Source of the DNA: Symbiodinium natans
Lineage: Eukaryota; Sar; Dinophyceae; Suessiales; Symbiodiniaceae
Assembly (NCBI GenBank): GCA_905221605.1
Contig: CAJNDS010000182.1
Span: 60,001 to 124,000 of the forward strand
Reading direction: 5' to 3'
Length of the DNA: 64,000 nt
Shown piece by piece: positions 39,231-51,511 of this stretch (position 1 is the first letter of the stretch; every line of letters starts with the position of its first letter). The position numbers were made by a program, and so were the translations under genes. Under the pieces are notes generated by a model. The model was not told the DNA's origin and did not search any database. It saw only the letters and a program-made list of their open reading frames with translations.

Positions 39231-39700
39231 GCTCGGGTGCTTCCTGTCTCTTGCTTGGGCAGTCGCAACGAATCGTTCAAAGCACATGGAACCCACAGGG
39301 TCACTCTTTTGTTGGATTTGCGTGACTTTCCAAGCATGTCGACCACCACCGACTCATTGAGGTTGGTCATCGACATGACTGATCCTCCGCCACGCCATGG
39401 CTCTGTGCAGCCATTGCATGTGCATCCAAGCCGAAGATTGTTTTTCGGCGCCGGTCAGACTGCCGTGTACAAAAACATATTTTTGCCGTGCCGTAACTTG
39501 CACTTTGGTTCTTTGCCGTTGCGTTGGAGGTGGGCGGCGTAGCCCAAGATAATGAGTTCTGCAATAAGCTTCTACGAGGTTCGCAGTTCCGTCACACTGG
39601 CTCCGGAGCTGGAGCTGTCGTGCTGTTATTGTCAGGGAGGAGCAGCTCAAGGGCCATCCCATTCCATTTTTGCTGGAAGCTGCATGGTCCGCAATATCTC

Positions 39701-40249
39701 CGTGCCTTGGGTCCATGTATGGGTCGGCACCGATTAGGTTTGGTTGCCAGTTCGCAAAAAAAGAAGGATTTGAGGGATTTTTGGGTATGTCGTTTTGCCC
39801 CTCATTTACTGGATGGAAGGGATATTCCCGTTTTCCACGTTAATGTTCTATTCTGAATCGAGCATGAAAGGTTCAGGGACGTCGGTTCTTAAGTTTGCAT
39901 GGGCGTGAACCGTTCGGTATGCACTATTTTGACCGGCAGTTTTTGTAGCTCACGAGAAATTCTCCTTTTGCGATCTGTCTTGCCCACCACCATCCCCTTG
40001 CACCTGCCTTGGCGGTTGTGTGTGTGTGTGTGTGTGTGCGTGTGCTTGTTTCGGCCCTGTGTCCGATTGGGTTCAACTTGCCAATACACTGGAAGCCACT
40101 GCTTCGTCATCTTGTGTTGTCGATACTTTGTGCCCCGGGTCCATGGGTCGGCGCCGATTTGGTTTGCTCGCCTCGCAAAAGGCAAAAAAGAAGAATTTGA
40201 AGATATGTTCTGTTCTGAATCGAGCATGAAAGGCATAGGGACATCGGAT
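39701..40249. repeat. Diverged direct repeat pair around a (GT)n run
   Basis: Copy 1 (39701-39888) and copy 2 (40129-40249) share CCTTGGGTCCATG, GGGTCGGCACCGATT and TTCTGAATCGAGCATGAAAGG. Between them lies a (GT)n microsatellite at 40015-40045. Frames through the copies give no recognisable domain. Confidence 0.75.
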
Positions 40250-42650
40250 GCCAAATGTGACTAGGATGATTTAGGGATCTATGATGTTTCCTGCGTCGTC
40301 TTGCCACTGGCCCAATGCTCCAAGAAAGCCCATGAAAGCAAAAATGGCTGTCCATTGCACTTTAATCGTTTGAGTACCAGCTGAGTCTCTTATTGAGGGG
40401 GAACCAGTTAAGAAGTGCAAATGGCAATCCGGCACTTTCGGCCTCTGTGGCCGTTCGATTGAAACTGACGATACTCTTTGGCCTGTTAAGCTTACTATCG
40501 GTTGCACTCTCATATAGTCACGGCCCTCATGATTGTCCAGCAGGCTTCGTTCCACCTTGATGGTTCCGCCTCTGGAAGAAAGTGAGCGTCTTGGTAGTGG
40601 TCGGCGATGCCCAGGTGATCTGGCTGGAGTTGTGTACGGTGCCAAATTACCAAAAAGCAAGAAAATCCCGCAAAGACACTATCCACAATCCCGTTTTGCA
40701 AGCTTGTGCGGCCATTAGTTCGCGTTATGAAGCTGAAGATTCGCCTTCGCTCTCCTCGACAGATTTCATGTTTGAAGGTTGATGATTTCTAGAGGTAGGA
40801 GCCAGAACGACGGGTTTGCGCCTGTGCCCTGAGCATCTCCGTGTGGTGCCGCTTGCCAGCACCTAATCGGCCACTGCCCGATGCGCAACCGCCTTCACGC
40901 AGCTCTGCACCTGCCATACCTGCCAGAAGGGCACTCAGCAAGACCCGAAGCACTCTTTGCTTGTAGGCTTGTTCCCGCTTTGCCCTCAGAAGCAGGGGCT
41001 CCGTCGGTTTTCACCGCCCTCACACGTAGCGGTAGGCATTTCTGAAGACGTTAGCATAATAGCGATGTCTGAAGTACACCTTTTGTTGCCAAAGCTTCAC
41101 AAGCAACACCGCAATGAACATCAACTCACCCAGACCTTTTCGTACCAGATCCGGTGCGTGGATACAACACGCAGATTCCGGCTTCGTTTTCCTTCCGCCA
41201 GGCCAGAACGAAAGTTCGCGCGTAGGGTTCCGCGATGTTTCCACTCGACGGTGCGCATTATTCTGGCTTGAAAGAACCAACGTTTTGGCCCGGAATAATT
41301 GACTAGCTCGACCACAATTGTTTAGCATGTTTTTTGCAGTATCATCAGTTTTTGTTGTTCGGTAGTTGCTGTTCGAGGAAACGCTTGAAAGCATGTCCAT
41401 TGCGATGTTATGGAAAGTTTGCCCCTTGGACCGGTGGCGTGTGTCTTGACAGAAGCATATGAGAGCAGTTGCCTTGGAACGATCTAGACTGAGATGGGCC
41501 TTGGTAAGATTTTGTTTGTTGACGACGACGGGTGATGAGAGCAAGGCAACATGTTGCCGTCAAGACAGCAATTTGGAACGAACGCCGCACGCAATTCTAG
41601 GAACTGAGTACAGCAACAGCACGTCTGGCCTCAGGGCCCGAACCATACAATTTTGGCAGTCCTTGAGACTTTCTACCTCAATCCCTCCAAGCTCCAAGCC
41701 CCGTACCCGCCAAAACCGGTTTTCAACACTCGAAGCCCCGGACGCTAATCTCGAACCTGCGATGGGAGTGCCTGTAACGGTAAGAGCGAGATGGCAAGGC
41801 CTGGATGTTGTTGCTTGGAGGTTAAGAAAAGGGTTTAGGAACTAAGGCAGTGGGTTTAGAAGTTCAAGGGCCTACTATGTAATCGGGGATTGAGGACTTG
41901 TGGGATTTCGGCTTTGCGGTTGGAGGGTTTACCTTTGAGAGAGGATTGTTACGCAGGAAATTGTCGCTTGCGTTACGCAGACCACGTGAACACTACATGC
42001 TCCTGAAACCATGAACAGTAGCTTGGTTGATCGGGTGTGGTTTTTGCGTGAAAAACTCAATGTGTGCCTAGGCTTCTAGATTGTAGATTTGAAAGGGGAA
42101 GGCTTTGATATTCGCGCAGGTGGAAGTCTTGGCCTTTGATAGTAGAACTTGACGCGGGCCGAGGGGGATTGGGCGGCGGAGACCTTACGCTGTGCAGTTC
42201 AAAGTGTTAGGGTTTAAGAGTCATTCGCGTTGTTCGGTCCTCCAAAGGTTTGTAGGTTATGGAACACAATGTAATGTATGGAATGTTGGATCAGGGTACT
42301 TCGCGGTGCTCATCAGGCCAAGCGTTTTCAGTGCGAGAAAAAGCAATAGCAGAAATCCACTTACATGCCCTGCATTCGAAAGTTGCGTGCAAGCCCCAAA
42401 CGAAAACAGAGTTTTCTACATAATAGGTTTGCTATAGTTTTGGCATGTTGATGCCAGTGGGCCCTTCCTACTTCGGTTATGGGTTTAAGTTTCGGGGTTC
42501 AGGGCTCATGGGTGTGTACCCTTAGACACCCATGGACCTGAAAACAGTCGTCAGGAGTGGATGGTTCAGCCCGCAGCACGACAGCCTAGGGCTTAATTCC
42601 AAAATCCCATTTCGAAAGCTTCTGTCGGCCTTTAGAACTATCAAGCTGCA
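40250..42650. other. No recognisable gene
   Basis: Frames up to 174 codons occur (the longest on minus at 41020-41544), but none has a domain I recognise, and plus and minus frames overlap. AGGGTTTAGG-like words become frequent from about 41830, foreshadowing the telomere-type tract. Confidence 0.5.
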
Positions 42651-42705
42651 GGGTTTAGGGTTGAGGGTTTAGGGTTGAGGGTTTAGGGTTTAGGGTTTAG
42701 GGTTT
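42651..42705 (+). repeat. Interstitial TTTAGGG telomere-type repeats
   Basis: About seven units of TTTAGGG or TTGAGGG in one orientation. TTTAGGG is the telomere unit of plants and of dinoflagellates that have been examined. Unique sequence continues on both sides, so this is an internal copy, not a chromosome end. Confidence 0.88.
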
Positions 42706-43869
42706 GATCGATGTCATGTTTGAAGGTAGGTTCCTCAACGACTTATGACTTGTTGTCAGCTTGTCGTATGCAACTGTGACGATGTGGCTGATTGCTTTGG
42801 GCTGTCCACCCGATGTTGCCATCCCCTGTGCCGGAGCCGGGAGCCTGTGGCGGGGCTGTGCAACCATCGTGGCGGCGCGTAGACATCGCTGGGTGCAGCT
42901 TGCCCCACAACGGCTGTGTTTTGTGTGTTCTCAATGCAATGCCCTCGCAATCTCTAGGTCGGTTTCAGCTTATGGCTCAATGACAACCTTTCAGCTTGCA
43001 TTTTCTATGATCGTTGGGAGGGATCTCTTGGAGTGAGAGCAGGGTTTGGGTGTTGGGGCTGTGACAGTCTCAAGGAAGCATTGGGCTCGAAAATAAGATT
43101 CAGAGTTCCGGAGCTAAGCCTTGGACCCGGATCTTTGATCCTAAAGCTGACGCCTGTCGCGGTTTGGGGGGTTAGGCTTCTTGCTTCGCCAGTTTCCGAA
43201 TTTCGTCATGCGGGTGTTTGAAGCACCACAAAGTTCCCAACATGTCTAGGTTCCAAGCCCCACACGTCTACCTGAATCCCGAGATTCGAAGCTTCGAGCA
43301 GGTTCCACACTCAATTCTAGAATCTCCACCTTGGTTGAGCCATCTTCTTGACATAGGCACAGCCGCCTTGATGGGCTTCCCCTCACTTTGGCTTCTGCGT
43401 TCGGCGGCTTCCTGGCTCCAGCACTGTGCGCTCTGAAGCTGACCCTTTGCTGCCTTTGCTTGGACCTCGGTTTGAGTTCTTGCGGTTTGGAGTTCGAGGT
43501 TCATGGCCTTTCTTGAGGTTGGGGCTTATGGGGTGCTTTGGGGTTTGGAGGCTGAGGGTTCTTTCGGCCAATTGTGTCCAGTACTTGCACTGACGGTCTT
43601 GGGAATCTCAGGAGCACATCGTGGAAGCGGAGCCAGAAGCGCGTTTTTCGGGGAACTTCCTTCAGCGAATTCAGCTTCGAGGACCAAACATAGAGGTTCA
43701 TGGGCAGTTACACGTACGATTTTTAAAGTATGGTATCTATAGTTAAAACCCTTTGAGGGTCCGCATAACCCCTCTAATTAAAGTATCCGTGAACCTCCGA
43801 CTAGTCCGTCAGTCTGACTAAACCATGACTAAACCCAGAATTCGCAAGACCCTGTGAGGAGAGCCGGGA
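42706..43869. other. No recognisable gene
   Basis: Small frames only. GGGTTTGG-type words are scattered. It is probably the upstream region of the following host gene; no promoter motif can be called. Confidence 0.5.
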
Positions 43870-46800
43870 GATGGAGCTGGGCAGTTGGCGTGGTTCCGAG
43901 GAGAGCAGCATGGTTCGGAGGCTTGGGATGCCGAGCCCGAGACCCTATACAAAGCAATAAGTCTTGTGAAAATGTGCCTCTACAATGTCACTACGACTGT
44001 ATCTCTTCCCACCTGGCCATCCCAATCACTTACCTTGGTTTGCACAGGCCTGGAATGTGCACGAGAAGCCCCGTTTACCGTGTGCGTTCCTTCTTGCCAC
44101 GGACAGATGTCGAAACCCTTTGCGATTTCCTGGCCGGAGCGGACGACTATGACATCGACTCTGACTCGGTGGATGCACAGCCCACCTTTGAGTTTCGTGG
44201 AGTTTTGCTTAGGGGAATGAACAGCAGGCATGTGTCTAAGGGTAGTTGCATGGTGCCGTAACGTGGCCCCTTAGCTTCTTCAAAGGGTTCTGAAGCATGG
44301 GCCCTTGGGTTTTATAGGTATATAAGGGGTATGTAAGGGTTCCCCAGTTAAGGGGCCGTATGAAGGACCATGCAACTACCCTCAGAATGCGTGTTAGTTG
44401 GGGTTGTCTAGATCCTTGCTTAAGCAACGTCCAAGGTTTTATCCCTTCCAGAAGGGCCAGTGGTGCAACGATGCTTTGCGGACATTGCTTGCGGACTTTG
44501 TTGAGAACAGGCTGCTGCCGTATGTGCGGCAGCGGTATGGTTTGGAGACCATTGCACTTTCAGAAATCCTGGTCCGCAGATATCTCCCCAAGGAGAGGCG
44601 CACGCATGCGGCGCACTACGATGGCCACGCTTTCGCCACGGCGGTGCTGGGCCTCACGGAGCCTTCGGAATACCAAGGAGGCCTCTACCTGCAGCCTGGG
44701 CCCCATGTCTCCACCCGGAGAATTGTTCGCCTGGATCCAGGAGATCTCTTTGTGCACTCTTTCAACCTGCAACACGGTGTGGAGGTGGCTCAAGGCAGCC
44801 GCTATAGCTTGATCTTCTGGCTCAAGGATCCAGGGCTCAAGAGGTGCCACAGAGCCGGTTTTACCAGTCGCTAGACTTGACCAAGCATGGCATCATGGCA
44901 TCACACACCCTCGTTCACCCCAGGACTCCCCGATGGCGGTGGCAGAGGGCACCACCCCGTGGTATGCCGCGGGAGCCTTTGGAGCCTTTGGAGCCCAGGA
45001 TGCCGACGCATTGTACAACCTTGGGGTGCAGCACCAGCTGGGCCTACATGGGAAGGAGTGTGCCGCGTGGGGTTGGACAATAGCCACTTTCAGGAGGCAG
45101 CTGTATCTTTGCAGAAGACATGGCCTTGTGAATCAGTCGGCACATGATGAAATTCAGCAACTTGCTCCCGCAGGATGTGGACCCGGCAAAGGCCCTCGAA
45201 GCCTACCTGTGCAGTGCTGAGCTTGGCCACCACTTCTCCCAGAACAACCTGGCTCTCCTTTACCAAGAGTATCCGGCAGCTGGACTCAGAAGACTCCCAA
45301 AACACCCCCTCCAGGCAGTCTTTCGGTCCGGTCGCCTTCAGAAAATCAGATACCCGGTATACCCTGCACATCCCTGCACATGGACCCCACAGATGCCTTG
45401 GAGAGCTTGCAGTTTCAGCCAACACACGATGCGACCTGCAAGCCCCCCAAAAAAAGCTTGGAATCTCAAACCCTGTTCGAGCTCATTGAAAGCGAGAAGC
45501 AGGAAACCTCGGTGTGGGCCCAGGAGCTGGCCTCCGAAGGCTGCGGGACTGCGATGACCTGGATGCGCCGCGCCGCTGAGTCGGGGCCGCTTGGACTCCA
45601 AGTTTGCTCCGAGTTTGCTCCTTCAGCATGTTTCAGCATGTTTCAGCATGTTGCACGATGGTTTCAGGATGCTTTGGGGTCTCGGGTCTTTTCGGATTTA
45701 GTAAGTTTGGTAGGTACTGGGCTTTCTGACTCCTCGGGTTGATGGACAGTACCTTTTGGAGTTCCTTAGAAACCCTAAAATTGGCCAGGATTCATCCTCT
45801 GGTGCTTTTGCCCAAGCTGATGTTCATTGAAGTTGGTTTCTGTCTTTGCTGTCAGGTTCGCTGTGGCACAGAAGAATCTGGGCACGATGCTAATGGATCT
45901 AGAGGAGCGTAGTGTCAGGGCCTTGCTTCGGGTTGCTTCGGGCTTCGGGCTTCCGGGCTTCGGGCTTCGGGCTGCTTCTTCGGGCTGCTTCGGGCTGCGC
46001 AAAACATATCCTGACTTATCTGGGTCGGAGAAGCATCTGGATATTCCGGCCATTGGTTTCCCCTGTCTCTTGGTCCAAAACATTCCAAAACCTTGATCGT
46101 GCACCCCTAAATGGGACCAAACCCCTAATCCCTACGTCTCCGGCGCTGCCCTGCTAGGAGGGAAATTCAGTGGTTGCCGCGGAGTCACACCAGCGCCTTG
46201 CCTAAAACAACAATCTCCGAGGCGGTTTCGGGGTGTGGCTGTGACACACCTTGAGCCCCTACGCACTGCAAAGGTGGCTGCGGCGAGCAGCGGCGCAGCG
46301 TGAGCCTGAGGCGGCATTCTTCCTGGGGGCCACTCTGTCGCAGTGCGGGTTGACCGGGTTGATTGGGTTGACTGGACTCCTGAGAATCCTTGAGCTGACC
46401 CCAGACACCAAGTCCCTCCATGTAAGAGTTATTCTCCCAAACTTCTATCAAGAGCTCTGGCCTGGAACAAGCCGACAAATGTTTGCAGGACTTTCCCTTG
46501 CACCCCTCCACCTTGAATCCGAAGTCTTACAGAAACCTAAGCCCTAATCGCATCCGCACGGCCTAGGAAATTTACCGCCAAGGGCTCGGTGCCTCAGATG
46601 TAACGAACGGCCTCGGCATTGGGATGTAATCTTTGCACTCTTGCGCTGCGAGCGTCCAGTGTTTCTAGATGTTTCTAGATGTTTCTAGTGTTTCTGGAGC
46701 CTCTTGTAAGCATGGTGTGCAGATGCGTGCAGATGTGTGCAGGCCCAAGCACCCTCACAACGGGTGACTTTCGGGGTAGTCGCCGGTACATGACACTGAG

Positions 46801-49800
46801 AGATAGCGTTGGCAGGCACCATCGCTGAATTACAGAAGTGTGTCAGTGCTCGGAGTTACACGGTGGTGCTGGTAGTGGAATGATGTCACAGACTCGCTTC
46901 TTTTCACCTTCGTCAGCAGTTCAGGACTTTAGAATTCAAGGTTCGGTTTGAATTTGCCCCAAAGTGCCAGACTCTAGAACCCAACCTCACCGGAGGCCTT
47001 CAACTTCAACCAGAAACTCCTGATAAACTCAAAATGAGCTCCGGTTAAACTCCGATCCCAAAGCCTGGTGAGGCGTACCCCCGGACCGATCTGAAGCGGA
47101 GAGCTGGTATCGGGACACTGTGCTAATGCCTGGGCTGTGGTAGCTGTTTGTGGGAGTCACGGATTTGACTTTGGGGACTTGAGGTTCGGCCTTAAGGTCT
47201 TTTTAGCCAACACGTAGAAGTGATTCCAAGTACTTGGTGCGTGACAGGAAGACCGCTGTGGTTAGGTTGAGTGCTTGACATCACGGTGAAAGAGCTTGTT
47301 TTGCACTGGGGTTTCACGGACTACTTACAGACTTACGTAGTACTTCGTCACGAAAGCAGTTCATGCGGAATCTCAGCACTTCTCACGGCACTGCGAGAAA
47401 GCCATGGGAAACCATGAATGCCCTTTGCAGTGGCAGGGGAGAAACTGGAGGCAGCTAGAGATTTTGGAAAGTGTATTATTGAACACTGCTAATTTGAGCA
47501 TGCTCAAAAGCATGAACGCTTGTGACGGCGCATTTTGTCAGAAACATCAAACATCCTTGTGCCGCATGCTGTAGAATGAGGCAAACGTGTGGAAATGTCG
47601 GTGTATTAGGCATGTTCGCAAAAGGCATGAATGCTTTTGATTGCGTGTGTCCCCGAAACATCAAACATCCTTGTGCCGTATGCTGTATAAAAGCATTGTA
47701 AGCAGTCGATACCGGTGTTTGGGGCATGTTCGCAAAAGGCATGAATGCTTGTGATCGAAACGTCAACCAGCGTATGCCTGCAAATATCTTCCGAAACGTG
47801 AAGAATCCTTGTGCCATGTGCTGTAGGCAAAAGTTCTGTATGTCCCAATGTTTTGGGCATGTCCGCAAAAGCCATGAAGGCTTGTGATTTCGCATTTGCT
47901 CGCAACGTGAAACATCCTTGTGCTGTAGTGTGTGATCTAGGAAGTGGGCAAAAGTTCTATAAAACTCCGGTGATTGCGCTGTGTCCCCGAACCGTCGAAT
48001 GCCAGCGTTTTGTGCATATGTTCACAAAAGGCATGAACGCTTGTGAATGGTTTTCGAACCCTTCCTTGAAACCTGAGGCGAGTGCGGAGCTGGGATGCCC
48101 CCGGGCATTCACAGAGCTGGGCACCTGGGCGTCAGAGTTCAAGGTCTTCAAGGTTTAGGGTTTCGGGTTTGTTACAAATCGATCCCACGTCAGAATGCAC
48201 AACTGCGGGTTCTCTTCGTCTCTGCAGTTAGTTTTGGTATAAGTTTAGTCAAAAGCTTGACCAAGGGAGACTCACTGGGGTCAGGGTCGTGGAGGGTTCT
48301 GCTGTATAGGATGCTCGATTGCAGCACGCCCTAACTGTTTTCAATTTGGCAGCACTATTATTGAAGGATGGCCTGCGCCTTTCCCACACCGTTCGAACCC
48401 TTCACTTCATTCTTGCCGAGCTGGCCCAGCCCTCCTATACTTTAGGAAGCCCTACCTGACCGCGTCCTGCTTAAAGTGTTAATTCCTGAAAACCTAAAAC
48501 CATTCAAAAACCTAGGCATGCTGGACTATGAGAGTGGCTGCTTCGCCGATGCTGAGCGTCAGTTTGAGGCGGCAGTGCATGGCGGCGACGTGGAGGCCCT
48601 CAAAGGAAAACGGAATGGGCTGTAGCAGCGTCGGTTGGGGTCCTCGAGTTTTTTGGGGGCCAGATTCCTAACACAACCTGCTCGCAGAAGTCTTGTACTC
48701 CATTTCGGTTTTCCGACAGTTTTGAGGCCTGGGGATATCTGGCAACAGTGCGCCGCCTTGCTTGAATATGGCCTCAAGGTCCTGCCGGTCCTTGACATGC
48801 AACTTTTTGTGGGATTCACCAGGAGCTGAGAGTATTTAGGTGTGAGGAAAGGAAACTGTGCCCGGCCCCTATCGGAAGCACCCTGCCACATACATGGTTT
48901 AGGGCTTGGGAATCCCAGGCTGGACAAACTGAGTAGCTTTGGACACTCTGCTTGCGCCTCGTAAAAGCCGCCAGCTTCAGGGGGAAAGAGCAGCAGAGCA
49001 AGCAGACGGGCAGCAGGCAGGACGAGTTGGGACTCTTCTAAGAAAACCCTGGCGTTTTTTGCAACGGGGGTGGGGGGGGGGGGCGGGGCGGCGGGGTGGG
49101 GGGGGGGGTGGGGTTGAGGGCTGGTGGGCGGGGGTGGGACAAAGATCGGACAAATCTACATCTCATTTCTACAATTCTGCAAAATTGCAAGATCTCAGTG
49201 TCTTTTAGCCTTCAGAGCCTTGGAAATTCTCCACAGGTTGACCTCACAATCCTACCTGCAGCATTCCACTCTCAGGGTTACAAGTGTGCAGTATGTATAG
49301 TATTTGAGACGGGCTTGGCGGTTCTCAACAATTCTGGCAATCCAAGCCCTGAACCCACTGAAACTCAAGCCCTAAGCCGGCCCTCACCGTCCCAAGGGAT
49401 GTGCTTGGGCAAATGCAGCAGCGCTGTGGCGATTTGGAAGCATCTGGCCGCGCATGGGGATGCCGAGGCTTCTGCGTTTCTTTAGTTCTCTTTCGTCATT
49501 CATCAATGCGAGAGAAATCAGATACATAAGATTCATTCCTTTTCGAGTGGGCCTTTGAAGGTGCAAATCCTCATGACTCATGTTTTGACAGTCCGGTGGC
49601 ATGCATCCAGGCTGTTTGCATGTTGCATCATGCATATTGCGCCAGTCCTCAGCGGAGACTTTCAAGTATCTGTCGTGAACATCTTACAATGTCGGACGTC
49701 AGGTTTCTTGATGTTTGTAGAACGTTTTTACTGGTTCCTGATGCTTCAGAATGCCAGGCCCAGTTTCACCTCGGGACTTGTTTTTTACGCGGCAGCGGTG

Positions 49801-51254
49801 TCGGCTGCACGGCTGAAGGGTTGAGGGCAAGAGAGTTTTTAGCGGTTCCCCAATTCTAAGCTTGAGGTTCGCAAAGCTCCATCTGCAGCTGGGGAGTCTG
49901 AAGCTTCTTCCTGTTTACGGCTTTTCAAAGGAACTGTGTTGCACCCTGCGGTGGGCCTCAACTTAGGGGTGAATTCCTCAGGAATGGACAAGCAGAAGGC
50001 GCTGCAACACCTGGAGACCTCGTGTGCAGCTGGCAATGAGAGGGCGAAAGCGCTGCTGCGGGAGCTCGAGGGAGATCGAAAACAGAATGGTTTGGTCAGT
50101 GCTTGGTCTTGAGGCTTAGGTGAGTCTTGATCTTGAACCTGCAGCCCGCAGAAAGCCGCCTTCCTTGGCTGACTGCAAAGGCTGTGTGCAACAAAAAGCT
50201 TTCACTAAAACAGAATTGAATTTCTGGGGGCTTCTTCGAGCAACTATGCGCCTGGGGTTGGGGGACGGGGGACGGGGGTGCGGGTGCACATGCCGATTTT
50301 GTTGGGGCAGGGTCGGCCAACATGAAACGAGAAGTAAAGGGGAAGGGCTCGGAGGGATGGAAGGCACAGCCACGCTTTCGTAGCTTGAAAGGGGGCCCGC
50401 TTTCAAATCTCCAGTGTCAGAACGTCTGCCCAGTGTGTCTTTCTGCAAATGTGTGTTGCGTACCGAATGAATCTCCTAGACCTGTCTCTGTACTTTGATG
50501 CCAACATGTAGCAACATGTGGGGTAGGGTTTGTAGCCGGGCTGAGCAGGTCGGACAACAAAGTCGGCATCGCCCAGGCTTGGGGCGAAGGATGTGCACTC
50601 AGGCGACTAATACAGGCGATGTTGGTAAGCTCCGACAACCCTTGCTAATGCAGCTCCTTCGCATCCATAACTCCGGCTTGAGGCACATCAGGACTGGCTT
50701 GGGGGGTTGTAGGGTTGTCATATTCAGGAGGTGACTTGGCCGCTAGTTTTTGGTATCCCTCGGTCCGAATTGTGGAGTGGAAGAAGTCATGATGTCATGT
50801 TTGCAAACCATGCGCCTCAAAGCAGGATTTTGCTCATGAAACCGTGGCTGTTTTTGATGCTTGAGGTAAGTTTGCCTCAGCCCCAACTTCCTCTATACCA
50901 ATACCAAGCTGTTAACCCAAATATTCTACACTCGACGTAGCCGGCAATGACACAATCCAAAAGGATGGAAACCACCTAATATTGAAGTTGAAATTTGAAC
51001 GCAACAACAAGATGGTGCTTTTTAATATTTTAGTATTATTGATCCATGCCTTTTGGTTATTCGTTTTTTAGAGTATTTGTTGTTGTTTGTTAAATGGAGA
51101 GAGAATTATTGAACTTCTTTCACAATCGAAACTCAATCAAACTTGCCATGTGCTGGAGGCTGCACAGGAACTGTCAGACGAGCTCTCCGAAATAGAGTCG
51201 GCTATTGACGAGGCCGGAAATGCTGCGGCTTCCTCAATCTTTGAAGGGCTTTAG
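43870..51254 (+). CDS. Prolyl-4-hydroxylase-type oxygenase with Sel1-like repeats (multi-exon gene)
   Basis: This is a gene of at least twelve exons; only exon cores are certain. A possible first exon begins at ATG 43870. Exon 44048-about 44206 has VYRVRSFLPRTDVETLC and DAQPTFEF. Exon 44452-about 44872 is the catalytic domain. Sel1-like helix pairs follow in exons near 44933-45053 (DADALYNLGVQHQLGLHG), 45174-45271 (ALEAYLCSAELGHHFSQNNL), 45480-45592, 45855-45900, 46255-46340, 48519-48612, 49388-49485, 49748-49810 and 49984-50099. A terminal exon near 51104-51254 ends in SAIDEAGNAAASSIFEGL and TAG. P4H-type enzymes hydroxylate proline using Fe(II), O2 and 2-oxoglutarate; Sel1 repeats mediate protein contacts. 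The exact target is unknown. Splice borders need transcript evidence. Confidence 0.7.
44239..44382. mobile_element. MITE with 16-bp perfect terminal inverted repeats
   Basis: The left end AGGGTAGTTGCATGGT (44239-44254) is the exact reverse complement of the right end (44367-44382). The next parts (GTGGCCCCTTA and TAAGGGGCC) are also inverted, giving a second stem. The total is 144 bp with no coding capacity. No clear target duplication was seen. It sits in the intron between the first two oxygenase exons. Confidence 0.8.
44452..44872 (+). CDS. Catalytic exon of the P4H-type oxygenase
   Basis: A polypyrimidine stretch and CCAG precede the exon at 44451. The peptide runs NRLLPYVRQRYG, LVRRYLPKERRTHAAHYDGH, YQGGLYLQPG, LDPGDLFVHSFNLQHGVEV and GSRYSLIFWLKD. 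The iron ligands are His 44614-44616, Asp 44620-44622 and His 44773-44775; Arg 44800-44802 is placed to bind 2-oxoglutarate. All key residues of the P4H group are present and the frame is intact, so the enzyme is probably active. This is a host-type oxygenase, clearly different in motif style from the oxygenase domains in the retroelements. Confidence 0.88.
45605..46000. repeat. Short intronic minisatellites
   Basis: Three 10-mers CAGCATGTTT lie at about 45625-45655, and a GGGCTTC/GGGCTGC tract occupies about 45930-45998, just after the small Sel1 exon at 45855. Both lie in introns of the oxygenase gene. Confidence 0.75.
46341..47490. other. Long intron of the oxygenase gene
   Basis: No exon is recognised in this stretch. 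A GTTTCTAGAT tandem lies at about 46658-46700. AACCCTAA and AGGTTCGG words occur often. Confidence 0.5.
47497..48050. repeat. Intronic minisatellite, 112-156 bp units, 4.3 copies
   Basis: Units begin near 47497, 47609, 47723, 47856 and 48012. Each starts with GGCATGTTCGCAAAAGGCAT and GAATGCTTGTG, and later has CATCCTTGTGCCGTATGCTGTA. GCATGAATGC words make small hairpins. Unit length grows from left to right through inserted segments. It lies in an intron of the oxygenase gene, between Sel1 exons. Confidence 0.85.
49066..49140 (+). repeat. G-rich tract with G-quadruplex potential
   Basis: About 75 bases, nearly all G with single C, T or A breaks, contain many runs of four or more G. It lies in an intron of the oxygenase gene on the transcribed (sense) strand, so the RNA as well as the DNA could fold into quadruplexes. 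The exact length may be affected by sequencing error. Confidence 0.85.
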
Positions 51255-51511
51255 CGGCTTTAGCGGTTTCGGTCTCGGCCTTGCGGGATGGATTTTTTTT
51301 TACGCTCGAACCGACAAATGCTAAGCAAATTCTTGTGCATGGCTTTTGACCTTGCCAATACTGTAGCCCCTGGAGGATGCAACAATTCTCCCTCTTGCAG
51401 TTCGGGAGTGGCCACACACACATATTGGCTTGACACAGCTTGATACTGGAAACAACGTGCTGCATGCATGCATCAAGTGAGACGAATAATCTTGTGCCAG
51501 CATGGCACCAG

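Noticed and set aside
42651-42705. A true chromosome end
   Set aside because: Only about seven units, with long non-telomeric sequence containing genes on both sides.
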